Shown one piece after another: positions 17,487 to 26,685 of a stretch of 64,000 bases of DNA. A program made the translations under genes and the position numbers. The notes beneath the pieces are model-generated. The model had not been told where the DNA came from and did no database searches. It was given only the letters and a program-made list of their open reading frames with translations. The stretch's first letter is position 1, and each line of letters opens with the position of its first letter. The stretch is from Clostridiales bacterium. GTDB lineage: Bacteria; Bacillota; Limnochordia; Darwinibacteriales; B1SED10-159. The stretch is taken from NCBI GenBank assembly GCA_003559095.1, contig PWMW01000264.1:29065-93064 (forward strand), in the 5' to 3' direction.

Positions 17487-18454
17487 GCCTGCACCTCCCC
17501 TTGAACCAACACCATTTCGCTTGACGTTACAGATTGCAGCGCGGCATCCACTGCGGCCATCAGCGCTATCTCGCTGTGCTCGTCCCAGCAGTTGTCTAAG
17601 GCGTTCAGGCACTGCAGCACAGCCTCCAAGTGTCTGATGTAGGCATTCTTCATGAGCAGCCAGGAGTCGGGGCCGGCCAACGATTTGTCCAAAGCTCGAC
17701 CATCCAGTGCTAAGCCCTGGGAAGCACGGCTGTCATGGACGATCATTCCGCTGCGGCAGCTGATCTCCAAGGCCCAACGGGGTTCTTGAACATGACTAGA
17801 CCATCCTGCTTCCAGATGAACGATAACGCCATTGGCCATGCGCATGGTCAGCAGTGCATGTTCGCCAGCCTCATGACGACGACCTTGCGTAGACCTAGCC
17901 ATAACCCGCTGCACCGGTCCGAAGCACCACACAAGGAAGTCCATGTCTTTGATCATCTCTCCCCGGATAATGCTGCGGTCTCCGCTGAGTTCGTCGGGAA
18001 TGGGAAGCACTCGTTCGGTTCGCACCACAGCCGGTGTTCCGAGACTGCCACCATCCAGCCGTTCTTTGGCTGCTGCGTACTCCGGACCGAAGCGATTGAC
18101 CCGAGCCGGCAGCAGTCGTACATTATGTTCTGCGGCCATGGCCAGCAGTTGCTGGGCAGCGGAGGCCGATGGGGCCAACGGCACTTCACAGACAACATGA
18201 ACGCCATGGGTTAGCGCTTCGGCGGCCAGGACCATCTGGGAGGCCGGATCCGCTGCAATATGCACCATATCCAAAGCACATTCGGCCAACATATCCCCTA
18301 GGGATGCTGCCGGCTGACAGTTAAGTTCCTCACACATCCAAGCGGCCGGCTGATTCTGCCAATCAGCCGCAGCGGTGACCGTAACGCCCAAGGCTTTGTA
18401 GGCCTCCACATGAGGTTGAAGCAGGGCTTTGGACCCAACAAGACCGATCTTCAT
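17483..18454 (-). CDS. Gfo/Idh/MocA-family oxidoreductase (second paralogue)
   Basis: A 323-residue paralogue of the downstream gene. It shows MKIGLVGSKALLQPHVEAYKAL, VHIAADPASQMVLAAEAL and CEVPLAPSASAAQQLL, then a C-terminal domain. The usual EKP motif is EVPLAP here, so the catalytic Lys is replaced. This may be a divergent or regulatory partner. I use the ATG at 18454 with AGGTG 9 bases upstream, although a GTG at 18466 is in frame. It shares an ATGA overlap with the next gene. The pair looks like one sugar-oxidising unit, but the substrate is unknown. Confidence 0.8.
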   Translation of the reverse strand: MKIGLVGSKALLQPHVEAYKALGVTVTAAADWQNQPAAWMCEELNCQPAASLGDMLAECALDMVHIAADPASQMVLAAEALTHGVHVVCEVPLAPSASAAQQLLAMAAEHNVRLLPARVNRFGPEYAAAKERLDGGSLGTPAVVRTERVLPIPDELSGDRSIIRGEMIKDMDFLVWCFGPVQRVMARSTQGRRHEAGEHALLTMRMANGVIVHLEAGWSSHVQEPRWALEISCRSGMIVHDSRASQGLALDGRALDKSLAGPDSWLLMKNAYIRHLEAVLQCLNALDNCWDEHSEIALMAAVDAALQSVTSSEMVLVQGEVQA

Positions 18455-18594
18455 GGTTAACTTCACCTGCTTTGTTTGGGAATTTTAGTTTTCTGTCAAC
18501 ATAGACAATGGGACAACAAACCATATCCGTTATGGATATTCGAGACCCAGGCCATATTCCCTGCAACTACCGACACACCCTAACCGAATGTATC

Positions 18595-19320
18595 TCAGGC
18601 AACCAAGAGATATACCCAGATCCCAGCAGCAGCAGCAGCCAGGAACGGGCCAAAGGGTATGGGTGTTTTGCGGCCCTGTTTGGTCTTGACCAAGTATGCG
18701 ATGCCAATGATGCTGCCGAACAGTGATGCTCCGAACAAGGTATATAAAACGGCCAACGGACCCAAAAAGCCTCCGATCATGCCCATCATCTTGACATCGC
18801 CCATACCCATCCCACCGCGACTGACCACATGGATTAAGAGCATCACACCTAAGCCTAGCAGAAGGCCTAATGCCGAATCTCGCAGGGGAATGGTCCAGCC
18901 CAAGGCAGCGAAGAACAGAGCTGCTCCCATGCCTGGGACCACGTATACGTTGGGGATCCGTTTTGTATAGAGATCGGTGACAAAGCACAGCAGCAACAGT
19001 GACAAAAACAAAGCGTAGGCAGCACTCTGCCATATGTTGCCACCCAACCAACACGCCGCAAAAAACAGTCCGCCTGACGCAGCTTCCACCACAGGATACT
19101 GAGGTGAGATGGCGGCTTGGCATTGGCGACAGCGGCCCTTCAGGAGCAAGTAACTGATGACTGGAACCAAGTCCCGAGCCGTCAGTACATAACCACAGTG
19201 GGGGCAGCGGGAACCGGGATGCACAATAGACTCTCCAGCGGGGATCCGGTAGATCAGAACGTTAAAAAAGCTGCCGAATACCAGGCCAAAGAGTGCCCAC
19301 AATAGGCATGAAACAATCAA
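18595..19320 (-). CDS. Prepilin peptidase (type IV leader peptidase)
   Basis: A membrane aspartyl protease that cleaves and usually N-methylates prepilins, about 241 residues. It starts with a helix (LFGLVFGSFFNVLIYRIPAG) and carries the four-Cys zinc loop CPHCGYVLTARDLVP...CRQC. The two catalytic Asp sites lie in FVTDLYTKRIPN and GMGDVKMMG, among about eight helices. I place the start at the TTG at 19320 behind AGAGAGGTGAGG. The track start at 19383 reads through that site. No pilin genes are nearby, so its substrates are encoded elsewhere. Confidence 0.9.
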   Translation of the reverse strand: MIVSCLLWALFGLVFGSFFNVLIYRIPAGESIVHPGSRCPHCGYVLTARDLVPVISYLLLKGRCRQCQAAISPQYPVVEAASGGLFFAACWLGGNIWQSAAYALFLSLLLLCFVTDLYTKRIPNVYVVPGMGAALFFAALGWTIPLRDSALGLLLGLGVMLLIHVVSRGGMGMGDVKMMGMIGGFLGPLAVLYTLFGASLFGSIIGIAYLVKTKQGRKTPIPFGPFLAAAAAGIWVYLLVA

Positions 19321-19621
19321 AGTGACCTCACCTCTCTTAACGGCAATGGGTGATGCATACCCGAGAGACCACATAGCCAGCACAGGACCAAATCAGTGGA
19401 CAGAGAAGCCCGGAGAATTGTCCAATCTAGAGTTGTGGCTCAATGGTGAACCGGAACAACAATGCCCGCTACCTGGGATGGGCTCTGGCCCTTGTTTCCG
19501 GCCCGCCCATCCGGTCCGTGACCTCTGCTCAATCCTTGTTTCGCTGCCCGAATCAAAGAATCCTTGCAAAAAGAAAAGGACTTCGTTTGCAGAAGGCCTT
19601 TTTCTTTCCGGTTCGTTCCAG
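19321..19621 (-). other. Intergenic stretch between scfB and the prepilin peptidase gene
   Basis: I see no convincing gene in these 300 bases. The overlapping ORFs on both strands show no recognisable domain. The only clear element is a hairpin near its upstream end, listed separately. Confidence 0.5.
19568..19604 (-). terminator. Probable terminator after scfB
   Basis: AAAAAGGCCTTC-loop-GAAGTCCTTTTCTTTTT on the minus strand forms a stem with one mismatch and a T-rich tail. The symmetrical sequence could also work on the other strand. It lies about 20 bases past the scfB stop. Confidence 0.7.
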
Positions 19622-20989
19622 CTACGAAAGATGCCTCGCTGCATGCAGGTAAATGCTGCACTCCAACCGCTTTTTTTCCATGGTGCACGCTGCAGAATAG
19701 GGTTCAAGTAAGGACTCATTAAAGGCCAGGTTGTTCGCATGGCAGCCGCCACTGCAGTAATATTTGGCCCAGCACCCCTGGCAGGTGGGCTTGTTCAGTA
19801 CATGACTATCTTGGAAGGTATGAACGAGGTCCAGATTGTCCACCCCACTGCTTACGTGTCCCAAGCGGTATTGCGGCTGCCCCACGAACTGGTGGCAGGG
19901 GAACAACGAACCATCAGGATCCACGGCCAGATACTCTCCGCCCGCTCCACAGCCAGAGATACGTTTGTAGAGGCAGGGCCCCTTTTTCAACTCCATTTGG
20001 AAATGGAAGAAGTTGAACTCCGAATCTGTTCCCTGGCGGGCCAGCATGGCAGCGGCCAAACGATCATACTCCTGTAAAATGTGAGGCAGCTGCTTTGTGG
20101 TTAAGGCCCACTCTGCAGACTCTGGGCCCACCACGGGTTCCATGGACACTTGGTCAAACCCCAAATCGGCCATGTGCAGGATATCATCTACGAAGTCCAC
20201 GTTCCAACCCGTGAATGTACCGCGCACGTAATAGCTCTTGCCTGCCCGCTCTTGGACGAAACGCTGGTAGTTCGGGACAATGGTATCATAGACAGAACCG
20301 CGCCCGTTCAGTGTGGACCGGGCAAAGTCGTTGACGGTGCGCCGTCCATCGAGACTCAAGACAACATTGTACATGTGCTCATTAAGGAACGCGCCTACTT
20401 CTGGGGTCAGTAGAACACCGTTGGTGGTGAGAGTGAAGCGTAGGTCTTTGCCCATTTGGGCGGCCCGTCTTTGGCCATACTTAACAGTTTCTTGGACCAC
20501 ATGCCAGTTCAATAGCGGCTCACCGCCGAAAAAGTCTACTTCACACTGCCGCCGCGATCCAGAGGCGGCCAGGAGAAAGTCAATGGCTTGACGGGCTACC
20601 TCCAGCGACATCAATTGGCGTTCACCGCCAAAATCGCCAGTCTCAGCAAAGCAGTATTTGCAGCGGAGATTGCAGTCGTGGGCCACATTGAGACAGAGAG
20701 CCTTAACCACATGGGGCGGACGGTCAGGAACGGCGGTCAGGTCCGGGGAAAACAGCAGGCCTTCCTGGATCAACTGCTGAATATCCTGCCCAGCGCTGAG
20801 CAGGTCACGTTCGTCGTACGGCAAATCCAGAGAACGGATGTCGTCGTCGTGAAACATTTCTCCACGATCTTTCAGGGCATCTATGAGAGCGGCCGCGGGG
20901 GCATCCACCACGTGAATTGCTCCCGAATTACCGTCCACAACAAAATGGTGGTTGTCTTTAGCGAAACTATGGACACAGCGGACATTCAT
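19622..20989 (-). CDS. scfB: Radical SAM SCIFF-peptide maturase
   Basis: A 455-residue radical SAM enzyme that installs thioether cross-links in the SCIFF precursor peptide encoded next door. An N-terminal peptide-recognition region is followed by the SAM cluster motif CNLRCKYC (about residue 105). The C-terminal SPASM-type domain is rich in cysteines (CGAGGEYLAVDPDGSLFPC, CQGCWAKYYCSGGCHANN) and binds two more iron-sulfur clusters. The start is ATG at 20989 behind GGAGG. It lies downstream of scfA with a terminator between them, so it is probably made in smaller amounts than the peptide. Confidence 0.95.
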   Translation of the reverse strand: MNVRCVHSFAKDNHHFVVDGNSGAIHVVDAPAAALIDALKDRGEMFHDDDIRSLDLPYDERDLLSAGQDIQQLIQEGLLFSPDLTAVPDRPPHVVKALCLNVAHDCNLRCKYCFAETGDFGGERQLMSLEVARQAIDFLLAASGSRRQCEVDFFGGEPLLNWHVVQETVKYGQRRAAQMGKDLRFTLTTNGVLLTPEVGAFLNEHMYNVVLSLDGRRTVNDFARSTLNGRGSVYDTIVPNYQRFVQERAGKSYYVRGTFTGWNVDFVDDILHMADLGFDQVSMEPVVGPESAEWALTTKQLPHILQEYDRLAAAMLARQGTDSEFNFFHFQMELKKGPCLYKRISGCGAGGEYLAVDPDGSLFPCHQFVGQPQYRLGHVSSGVDNLDLVHTFQDSHVLNKPTCQGCWAKYYCSGGCHANNLAFNESLLEPYSAACTMEKKRLECSIYLHAARHLS

Positions 20990-21024
20990 GGATTCTTGGC
21001 CTCCAGATCACCTTCGATTTGGTC

Positions 21025-21051
21025 AAAAAAAGCAACCTCAGACGAGGTTGC
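21025..21051 (-). terminator. Terminator between scfA and scfB
   Basis: GCAACCTC-GTCT-GAGGTTGC followed by TTTTTTT on the minus strand is an exact 8-bp stem with a seven-T tail, 8 bases after the scfA stop. No other promoter is evident before scfB. Partial readthrough would give high peptide and low enzyme levels. Confidence 0.85.
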
Positions 21052-21059
21052 GGCCACAG

Positions 21060-21200
21060 TTACTGCTGCTCGCATGCTTGATTCCCGACAGTACAAGAAG
21101 TCTTACATGCTGATTGGCAGGATGTTTGGCATTCTCCACAGCCGCCGCTTTGTACGGTGTCTGCCAGGGAAAAGCCGGTCAATGTTTGGATATGTTTCAA
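21060..21200 (-). CDS. scfA: SCIFF ribosomal peptide precursor (six cysteines in forty-five)
   Basis: A 46-residue precursor, MKHIQTLTGFSLADTVQSGG then CGECQTSCQSACKTSCTVGN and QACEQQ. It contains the six-Cys-in-45 pattern of the SCIFF family, which is widespread and strongly conserved in Clostridia. Cysteines become thioether-bonded by the ScfB radical SAM enzyme encoded just downstream. The start is TTG at 21200 behind GAGGTGGAG. The longer track ORF has no support. The biological role of mature SCIFF peptides is unknown, and no exporter or protease gene is next to it here. Confidence 0.95.
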   Translation of the reverse strand: MKHIQTLTGFSLADTVQSGGCGECQTSCQSACKTSCTVGNQACEQQ

Positions 21201-21245
21201 CGTCTCCACCTCGCTTATTGAAGCATTGAACTGTTGGCTTTTTTG

Positions 21246-21251
21246 ATTATA
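21246..21251 (-). promoter_or_regulatory. Extended -10 promoter element of scfA
   Basis: The minus strand reads TGGTATAAT about 45 bases upstream of scfA, a consensus extended -10. The -35 (TTTACC, 18 bases away) is weak. Confidence 0.6.
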
Positions 21252-21385
21252 CCATATGTTGACTGCTGCGGTAAAGTAGCTGGACCAGCCCTCTCCCCTG
21301 GCCCGTCGCCACTGACCAGTCCCCATCATGACCACAGGGCCGGAACAGGCCGAATCCTGCGTGGGATCCGGCCTGCTTGTTGGTT

Positions 21386-21748
21386 TTACATGTTGCGGGT
21401 CGTGACAAGATTAGCGCCCGTATCGAGAATGTTCTCGATGACGACGTCACCCATTTTCACCGGTGCTGTTAAGCGAACTTGGGCCGTCAGCTTCATGGCA
21501 TCATGCAGCAGAGGTTTGGGAATTGGCCGATCTGTACGTACAGGGACCAGCGGATGAATTCCTCCGGTGATGGGCACGGTCGTGGTCAGGGTTCGTTCGG
21601 GGGCGATGAACTCCTTAATGGCATAGTCTTTACCCTTGGGGCAGCGGTTGTAGCTGACCTTCTTCACATCCTGCGTGTTGGGATCAATGTCCAACTGAAC
21701 TTCGCAGCTCAATGGACATACGGTACAAATCACGTGAAATTTATCCAA
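21386..21748 (-). CDS. DUF1667 protein of the glycerol-3-phosphate dehydrogenase cluster
   Basis: A 120-residue protein with paired cysteines (ICTVCPLSCEV, YNRCPKG) that could hold an iron-sulfur cluster or another metal. The family is regularly the third gene of clusters with an FAD-dependent glycerol-3-phosphate dehydrogenase and an NAD(FAD)-dependent reductase, as seen here. It may act as an electron-carrier subunit, but that is inferred. The start is TTG at 21748 behind AGGAGG, overlapping the upstream stop by 8 bases. Confidence 0.85.
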   Translation of the reverse strand: MDKFHVICTVCPLSCEVQLDIDPNTQDVKKVSYNRCPKGKDYAIKEFIAPERTLTTTVPITGGIHPLVPVRTDRPIPKPLLHDAMKLTAQVRLTAPVKMGDVVIENILDTGANLVTTRNM

Positions 21749-23000
21749 CTGCCTTCACCTCCTGCTGAATGGAGATCGTCAGCGTGTTGCCGTCAAGTTT
21801 ATCCATGATCTTTTTCGACAGTTTCACCTGGATCATTTCGCTGGGCCTGACACTGCGCTGTTTTAGCTGGAAGAGCCCACCCACATCCAAAACGACATTA
21901 TCCTGCGGCTGCCGCACCCGGAGGAATAGACGGGCATCGCCCTGCCGATCCACTTTATGCGGGACAACGTAACGCACACCCTCACCGGCCTTGACGGTAA
22001 CGTCGGCTTGGCGAGATGCCGAGCGGCTTAGGAGCCACTGGGCGGCGGCTCGTCCTGCCAACTCTGCCTCTTGGGACACATAATCTACCACGTCATGCAC
22101 GTGCAGCACATTGCCGCAGGCGAAGACGCCTTCGATGTTTGTCATCAGCCGATGGTCCACCTTTGGGCCGCTGGTCACCGGGTCCATGATCACACCAGCC
22201 TGCAGCGACAGTTCGTTCTCAGGGATCAAGCCCACTGATAAAAGCAGGGTATCGCAGGATAGATACTGTTCGGTGCCGGCGATGGGCGTCCAGGAATCAT
22301 CCACTTGAGCAATGGTTACGCCTTCCAGGCGATCGCGACCATGGATGTTCACCACAGTAGAACTCAGATGCAGCGGAATGTTGAAGTCATGCAGGCACTG
22401 CACCACATTGCGTGTTAGACCAGCGGCGTACGGCATGATCTCCACAACGGCGTTCACTTTGGCGCCTTCGAGGGTAAAACGGCGGGCCATGATGAGGCCG
22501 ATATCGCCAGAACCAAGGATGACCACTTCTTTGCCCGGAACGTATCCGTCAATATTGACGAAGCGCTGTGCTGCTCCTGCCGTCAAAACGCCAGCAGGTC
22601 GCTGGCCGGGTATCCGCAGGGCTCCCCGGGTGCGTTCTCGGCAGCCCATACCTAGAATCACAGCACCGGCTTGAATCCGCATCATCCCCTCTTGGGAGTT
22701 CATTGCATACACAATGCGTTCTTGGGTTATTTCCAGAACCATGGTCTCCAATTGAACGTCAATATCTGCAGCTTCTACCTCGTCGATGAAGCGCTGAGCA
22801 TACTCCGGACCCGTCAGTTCTTCACGATATCGATGCAGGCCGAAGCCGTGGTGAATGCACTGCTGCAAAATACCGCCTAACTCCACGTTGCGTTCCAGGA
22901 TTATGACAGACTCCACACCGGCTTCCTTGGCAGCTAGGGCCGCTGCCAACCCAGCAGGGCCGCCGCCGATGACAACAACATCTGCACTGATGGTTTTCAT
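21741..23000 (-). CDS. FAD/NAD(P)-binding oxidoreductase of the glp cluster
   Basis: A 419-residue pyridine-nucleotide-disulfide-type flavoprotein. It has an N-terminal FAD-binding Rossmann motif (VVVIGGGPAGLAAALAA), a central NAD-binding motif (KEVVILGSGDIGLIMARR) and a C-terminal FAD-contact site (NIEGVFACGNVLHVHDVVD). It probably passes electrons from the neighbouring glycerol-3-phosphate dehydrogenase to a pyridine nucleotide or carrier. The start is the ATG at 23000 behind GAGGAGG. Its ATGA overlaps the upstream stop. The 49 extra residues of the track ORF lie in the neighbouring gene. Confidence 0.88.
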   Translation of the reverse strand: MKTISADVVVIGGGPAGLAAALAAKEAGVESVIILERNVELGGILQQCIHHGFGLHRYREELTGPEYAQRFIDEVEAADIDVQLETMVLEITQERIVYAMNSQEGMMRIQAGAVILGMGCRERTRGALRIPGQRPAGVLTAGAAQRFVNIDGYVPGKEVVILGSGDIGLIMARRFTLEGAKVNAVVEIMPYAAGLTRNVVQCLHDFNIPLHLSSTVVNIHGRDRLEGVTIAQVDDSWTPIAGTEQYLSCDTLLLSVGLIPENELSLQAGVIMDPVTSGPKVDHRLMTNIEGVFACGNVLHVHDVVDYVSQEAELAGRAAAQWLLSRSASRQADVTVKAGEGVRYVVPHKVDRQGDARLFLRVRQPQDNVVLDVGGLFQLKQRSVRPSEMIQVKLSKKIMDKLDGNTLTISIQQEVKAVG

Positions 23001-24463
23001 TGCACAACCTCCTCGAGCAAGTAATCTTTGGCCTTTGCCTTGATTTGGTACGTCTTGCCGCCTCGTTTGGTAACAGATTGCACGGGAATGTCGAGCTCCC
23101 GGGCGAGAATTTGAATTACCAAGGGCATGCAGAATCCTCCCTGGCATCGTCCTGCCCCAGCTCGTACCCGGAACTTGATTCCGTCTAGTGTTCGCGCACC
23201 TCGGTGGATGGCGTCGACGATTTCGGCCTCGGTTACCGTTTCACAGCGGCAGATGATCCGCCCGAAGCGGGGATCCTTTGCCACCAGTTCCGCTTGTTCT
23301 TCTCGGGAAAGCATGTGGAATCGTACTAAGGGTTTTCGTTTGGACTGGAAGCTTTCTTTGGGTGCCAGTTCCAAACCTGCTTCTTCCAGAAGCTTAACTG
23401 CATCTAGGGCAATGGCCGGCGCCGCGGTAAGACCCGGGCTTTCCATGCCGGCCACGTGAACCAGCTTGTTGTTCACCGGTGACGGTTCCAAAATGAAGTC
23501 GCCGCGATCCGACGCGGCCCGCACTCCAGCGAAGGGTGCTATGACTTTGGAAGGGTCAATGCCGTCTACAAGGGATTTCACCCCGCTGAAAATACGCTGG
23601 AAGCCATCCATGGTGGTGGCCAGATCATCCCGCTCTTCAATATTATCGCCCGTAGGGCCGATCATAAGATTGCCGTCCACCGTCGGGATGACTAGGATAC
23701 CCTTCGTCAGTTTGTTCGGTACGGGAAAAATTGTCCGGGAAACCACGGAGCCAGCGGTCTTGTCCATCAGGTATTCTTCGCCTTTGCGGGGAGCAATGAC
23801 AAAGGATGTGTCGTCCACCATTTGGGCGATCTTGTCAGCGAACAATCCGGCAGCATTCACAACATAGTGGGCTTGAACCGTTCCGCTGGTAGTGCTAATT
23901 TGGAACTTGGAGCCGTCCCAATGGATGTCCTGAACAGCGGCTTCCGTCAGCAACTGGGCGCCGTTATCCAGTGCGTTTTCCATTAACGCGGCTGCCAATT
24001 CGAATGGTGCCACAACACCACCGCTGGGCGCCTCGAGGGCAGCTTTCGTGTCCGGCGACAAATTTGGTTCCAACGCGAGCGCCTCTTCGCGGCTGAGCAG
24101 TCGAACTCCGGGAACATTGTTTTCTTCACCGCGGCGCAGGTATTCTTCAAGAATCGCCACTTCCTCTTCATCGCGAGCGACCATAAAAATGCCGTTTTGC
24201 CGAAAGTTTACGTCCAGCTCAGCGCAAAGCTGCGGGTAAAGGCCGTTGCCGGCCACACAGTATTTCGCCTTTTTGCTGCCTGGTTGGTCGTGAAATCCTG
24301 CATGCACAATACCGCTGTTGGCCTTGGTCGTCCCCCAACCCACTTCCGCTTCCTTTTCAATCAAGAGCGACGAGAGCTTATAGCGGGACAACTCGCGGAT
24401 CACAGCAGTCCCCATGATTCCACCGCCAATGACGGCAACATCCACTACATAGTTGTTTTCCAT
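22997..24463 (-). CDS. FAD-dependent glycerol-3-phosphate dehydrogenase-type oxidoreductase with BFD-like [2Fe-2S] domain
   Basis: A 488-residue flavoprotein. The N-terminal part is a DAO-fold domain (DVAVIGGGIMGTAVIREL; NSGIVHAGFHDQPGSKKAKYC). The C-terminal 90 residues resemble bacterioferritin-associated ferredoxin, with ICRCETVTEAEIVDAI and GRCQGGFC supplying cluster cysteines. Proteins of this build in Firmicutes are annotated as anaerobic glycerol-3-phosphate dehydrogenase (GlpA-like), oxidising G3P to dihydroxyacetone phosphate. 2-hydroxyglutarate-type activity remains possible. The start is ATG at 24463, which has the better 8-base spacing to GGAGG. It is the first gene of a coupled three-gene operon behind an attenuator. 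Confidence 0.85.
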   Translation of the reverse strand: MENNYVVDVAVIGGGIMGTAVIRELSRYKLSSLLIEKEAEVGWGTTKANSGIVHAGFHDQPGSKKAKYCVAGNGLYPQLCAELDVNFRQNGIFMVARDEEEVAILEEYLRRGEENNVPGVRLLSREEALALEPNLSPDTKAALEAPSGGVVAPFELAAALMENALDNGAQLLTEAAVQDIHWDGSKFQISTTSGTVQAHYVVNAAGLFADKIAQMVDDTSFVIAPRKGEEYLMDKTAGSVVSRTIFPVPNKLTKGILVIPTVDGNLMIGPTGDNIEERDDLATTMDGFQRIFSGVKSLVDGIDPSKVIAPFAGVRAASDRGDFILEPSPVNNKLVHVAGMESPGLTAAPAIALDAVKLLEEAGLELAPKESFQSKRKPLVRFHMLSREEQAELVAKDPRFGRIICRCETVTEAEIVDAIHRGARTLDGIKFRVRAGAGRCQGGFCMPLVIQILARELDIPVQSVTKRGGKTYQIKAKAKDYLLEEVVQ

Positions 24464-24469
24464 GTTCAT

Positions 24470-24675
24470 TCCCTCCAGTCAAAGTATCGGTGACACAAAA
24501 AGAGCCCTATTCGAGGGTGTAGAAAACACACCTTCCGAATAGGACTCCTCTCAGGTCTCTTGCCCTTTCAGAAAATCGGTCATCAAGATGATGGATTTTG
24601 CTGCTTAAGCAGCGGATCGCTGCGAAATGATGTGTTCCACCCTGCCACTCTGGTGGACCAGGTCATGCAAAATTC
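24470..24675 (-). promoter_or_regulatory. Structured leader of the glp-type operon
   Basis: On the minus strand this 200-base leader carries two overlapping hairpins that share one arm, GCAGCG-ATC-CGCTGC and GCTGC-TTAA-GCAGC (24600-24623). These cannot both form. Next come CATCA/TGATG, then GGCAAGAGACCTGAGAGG, and finally the terminator hairpin. The terminator ends about 25 bases before the ribosome site, leaving no room for a promoter after it. It therefore behaves as an attenuator of this operon. Control by a GlpP-like antiterminator or a small molecule is inference. The AGGGTGGAAC at 24634-24643 resembles a T-box core but lacks the rest. Confidence 0.5.
24497..24547 (-). terminator. Attenuator/terminator directly upstream of the glp-type operon
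   Basis: GAGTCCTATTCG pairs with CGAATAGGGCTC (one mismatch), continuing into GGTGT/ACACC, followed by TTTTT on the minus strand. It may also end transcripts coming from the opp genes. Confidence 0.8.
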
Positions 24676-25686
24676 CTACGCTGGCTTTTCACCATTCTTA
24701 CCGGTGAGCAGATGACAAGCCGCATAGTGATTGTCAGCTACCTCCAGCCACGCTGGTTCCTTAACTTTACAGATATCCATGGCTTTCGGACAGCGGGTGT
24801 GGAAGCGACAGCCAGCCGGTGGATTGATGGGACTGGGAACATCACCTTTGAGGATGACGCGTTCCTTTTTCACTGTGGGATCGGCCACCGGAATCGCCGA
24901 CAACAGTGCCTGCGTGTATGGATGCTGTGGTGAATCATAGAGGTCCTTCTTATGCGCCAACTCCATGATCTTGCCCAAATACATAACCGCCACACGGTCG
25001 GAAATGTGCTTGACAACACTCAGGTCATGGGCGATGAACAGATAGGTCAAATCAAACTCTGCCTGCAGGTCCTGCAGAAGGTTGACCACCTGAGCCTGAA
25101 TAGATACGTCCAGAGCTGACACCGGTTCATCACAAACAATAAGCTTTGGGTTTACGGCCAGAGCCCGGGCAACGCCGATGCGCTGCCGTTGGCCCCCAGA
25201 GAATTCGTGGGGGAACCGGCGAGCGTGAAAGGCACTCAAACCTACAACTTCCAGCAGTTCCCGTACCCGCTTTTCCCGGTCTTTGCCTTTGGCCAGTTTG
25301 TGGATGTACAGGGGTTCGCCGATTATGTCACCTACGGTCATGCGGGGATTCAGTGATGCATAGGGGTCCTGGAAGATGATCTGGATGTCCTTACGCAGTT
25401 CCCGCATCTGGTCCTTGCCCAACTCAAGAATGTTGCGGTTCTCAAAGTTGATCACACCGGATGTGGCATCAATAAGGCGCAGAATCATCCGGCCGGTGGT
25501 GGATTTCCCGCAGCCGCTCTCGCCCACGAGGCCTAAGGTCTCACCACGATGAACATCGAAGTTGATTCCGTCCACGGCCTGCACCGCGCCTACCTGCTTG
25601 GAGAAGATAATACCCTTGGTGATTGGGAAGTGTTTGACTAGGTCCCTAACTTCCAAAAGCTTTTCGGATTTGCGTGCTGCACTCAC
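24676..25686 (-). CDS. Oligopeptide/dipeptide ABC transporter ATPase, OppF/DppF type
   Basis: A 336-residue peptide-importer ATPase. It shows Walker [17 protein letters not shown], the Q-loop [24 protein letters not shown], signature [15 protein letters not shown], Walker [19 protein letters not shown] and the C-terminal oligopeptide-importer extension with clustered cysteines ([15 protein letters not shown]). The GTG start follows the OppD stop directly (TAG-GTG) with AGGAGGT upstream, so the two are co-translated. The permease and binding-protein genes expected next to it are absent from the window. Confidence 0.92.
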   Translation of the reverse strand: MSAARKSEKLLEVRDLVKHFPITKGIIFSKQVGAVQAVDGINFDVHRGETLGLVGESGCGKSTTGRMILRLIDATSGVINFENRNILELGKDQMRELRKDIQIIFQDPYASLNPRMTVGDIIGEPLYIHKLAKGKDREKRVRELLEVVGLSAFHARRFPHEFSGGQRQRIGVARALAVNPKLIVCDEPVSALDVSIQAQVVNLLQDLQAEFDLTYLFIAHDLSVVKHISDRVAVMYLGKIMELAHKKDLYDSPQHPYTQALLSAIPVADPTVKKERVILKGDVPSPINPPAGCRFHTRCPKAMDICKVKEPAWLEVADNHYAACHLLTGKNGEKPA

Positions 25687-26685
25687 CTAGCCCACCTCCT
25701 TTTGGTTCTCTTGGTAATCCACCGCTCGCCAGCAGGCAGAGTAGTGGTTCTTACCGACCTCAAAGAGAGGCGGTTTCTTTGCTTCACACAATTCCTTGGC
25801 GTACGGACAGCGTGGATGAAAGCCACAACCCTCGGGGAAGTTGCCCGGCGTCGGTACAGAACCAGGAATGGCCTGCAGACGCTCTTGGTCACCATCCAAA
25901 CGGGGAATGGATCCTAGAAGACCCAGCGTATATGGGTGCTGAGGATCAGCAAATACGGTCTCCGTATCGGCATACTCGACAATCTTGCCGGTGTACATGA
26001 CAGCTACATTTTCCACCAACTCAGCGATGACACCCAAGTCATGGGTAATTAACATGATGGCCGTATCAAACTCTTCCCGCAGATTCCGCATCAGATCCAG
26101 GATCTGCGCCTGAATGGTCACGTCCAATGCTGTGGTTGGTTCGTCAGCAATCAGAAGCTTTGGATTACAGGACAAAGCCATGGCAATCATGACACGCTGG
26201 CGCATTCCACCGGACAGCTGATGGGGATATTCATCCACACGCTGTTCTGGCGATGGGATGCCCACCAATGTCAGCATATCGATGGCTTTTTTCTTGGCTG
26301 CTCTACGGTCCAACTTCTGATGCAGGATGATGGCCTCCATGATCTGATCTCCGATAGTAAATACGGGATTCAGAGACGTCATGGGCTCCTGGAAGATCAT
26401 GGAGATGTCATTGCCGCGAATTTTTCGCATCTCACCCTCGGAAAGCTTCGTGAGGTCCTTTCCCTCGAAGGTAATTGAACCTTCTACGATCTTCCCGGGA
26501 GGTGTTGGAATAAGACGCATAACGGACAGGGAGGTTACACTCTTACCTGAACCAGATTCCCCTACGATTCCGATCGTTCCACCTTTTTCCAATTCGAAGC
26601 TGATCCCATCCACAGCGGGAACCACTCCGTCCTCCGTATAAAAGTAAGTCTTGAGGCCTTTGACAGACAACAATGGTTGTGCCAT
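25687..26685 (-). CDS. Oligopeptide/dipeptide ABC transporter ATPase, OppD/DppD type
   Basis: A 332-residue partner of the OppF-type ATPase. It has Walker [20 protein letters not shown]-loop [20 protein letters not shown], signature [15 protein letters not shown], Walker [19 protein letters not shown] and the C-terminal motif [15 protein letters not shown]. It forms the heterodimeric motor of a peptide or nickel-type importer. Upstream lie nearly 400 bases without a gene, so transcription appears to start here. The membrane subunits must be encoded elsewhere. Confidence 0.92.
   Translation of the reverse strand: MAQPLLSVKGLKTYFYTEDGVVPAVDGISFELEKGGTIGIVGESGSGKSVTSLSVMRLIPTPPGKIVEGSITFEGKDLTKLSEGEMRKIRGNDISMIFQEPMTSLNPVFTIGDQIMEAIILHQKLDRRAAKKKAIDMLTLVGIPSPEQRVDEYPHQLSGGMRQRVMIAMALSCNPKLLIADEPTTALDVTIQAQILDLMRNLREEFDTAIMLITHDLGVIAELVENVAVMYTGKIVEYADTETVFADPQHPYTLGLLGSIPRLDGDQERLQAIPGSVPTPGNFPEGCGFHPRCPYAKELCEAKKPPLFEVGKNHYSACWRAVDYQENQKEVG

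Noticed and set aside
24634-24643. AGGGTGGAAC on the minus strand, resembling a T-box core
   Set aside because: The following CCGCG, specifier stem and correctly spaced antiterminator are missing, and the downstream operon is not amino-acid related.
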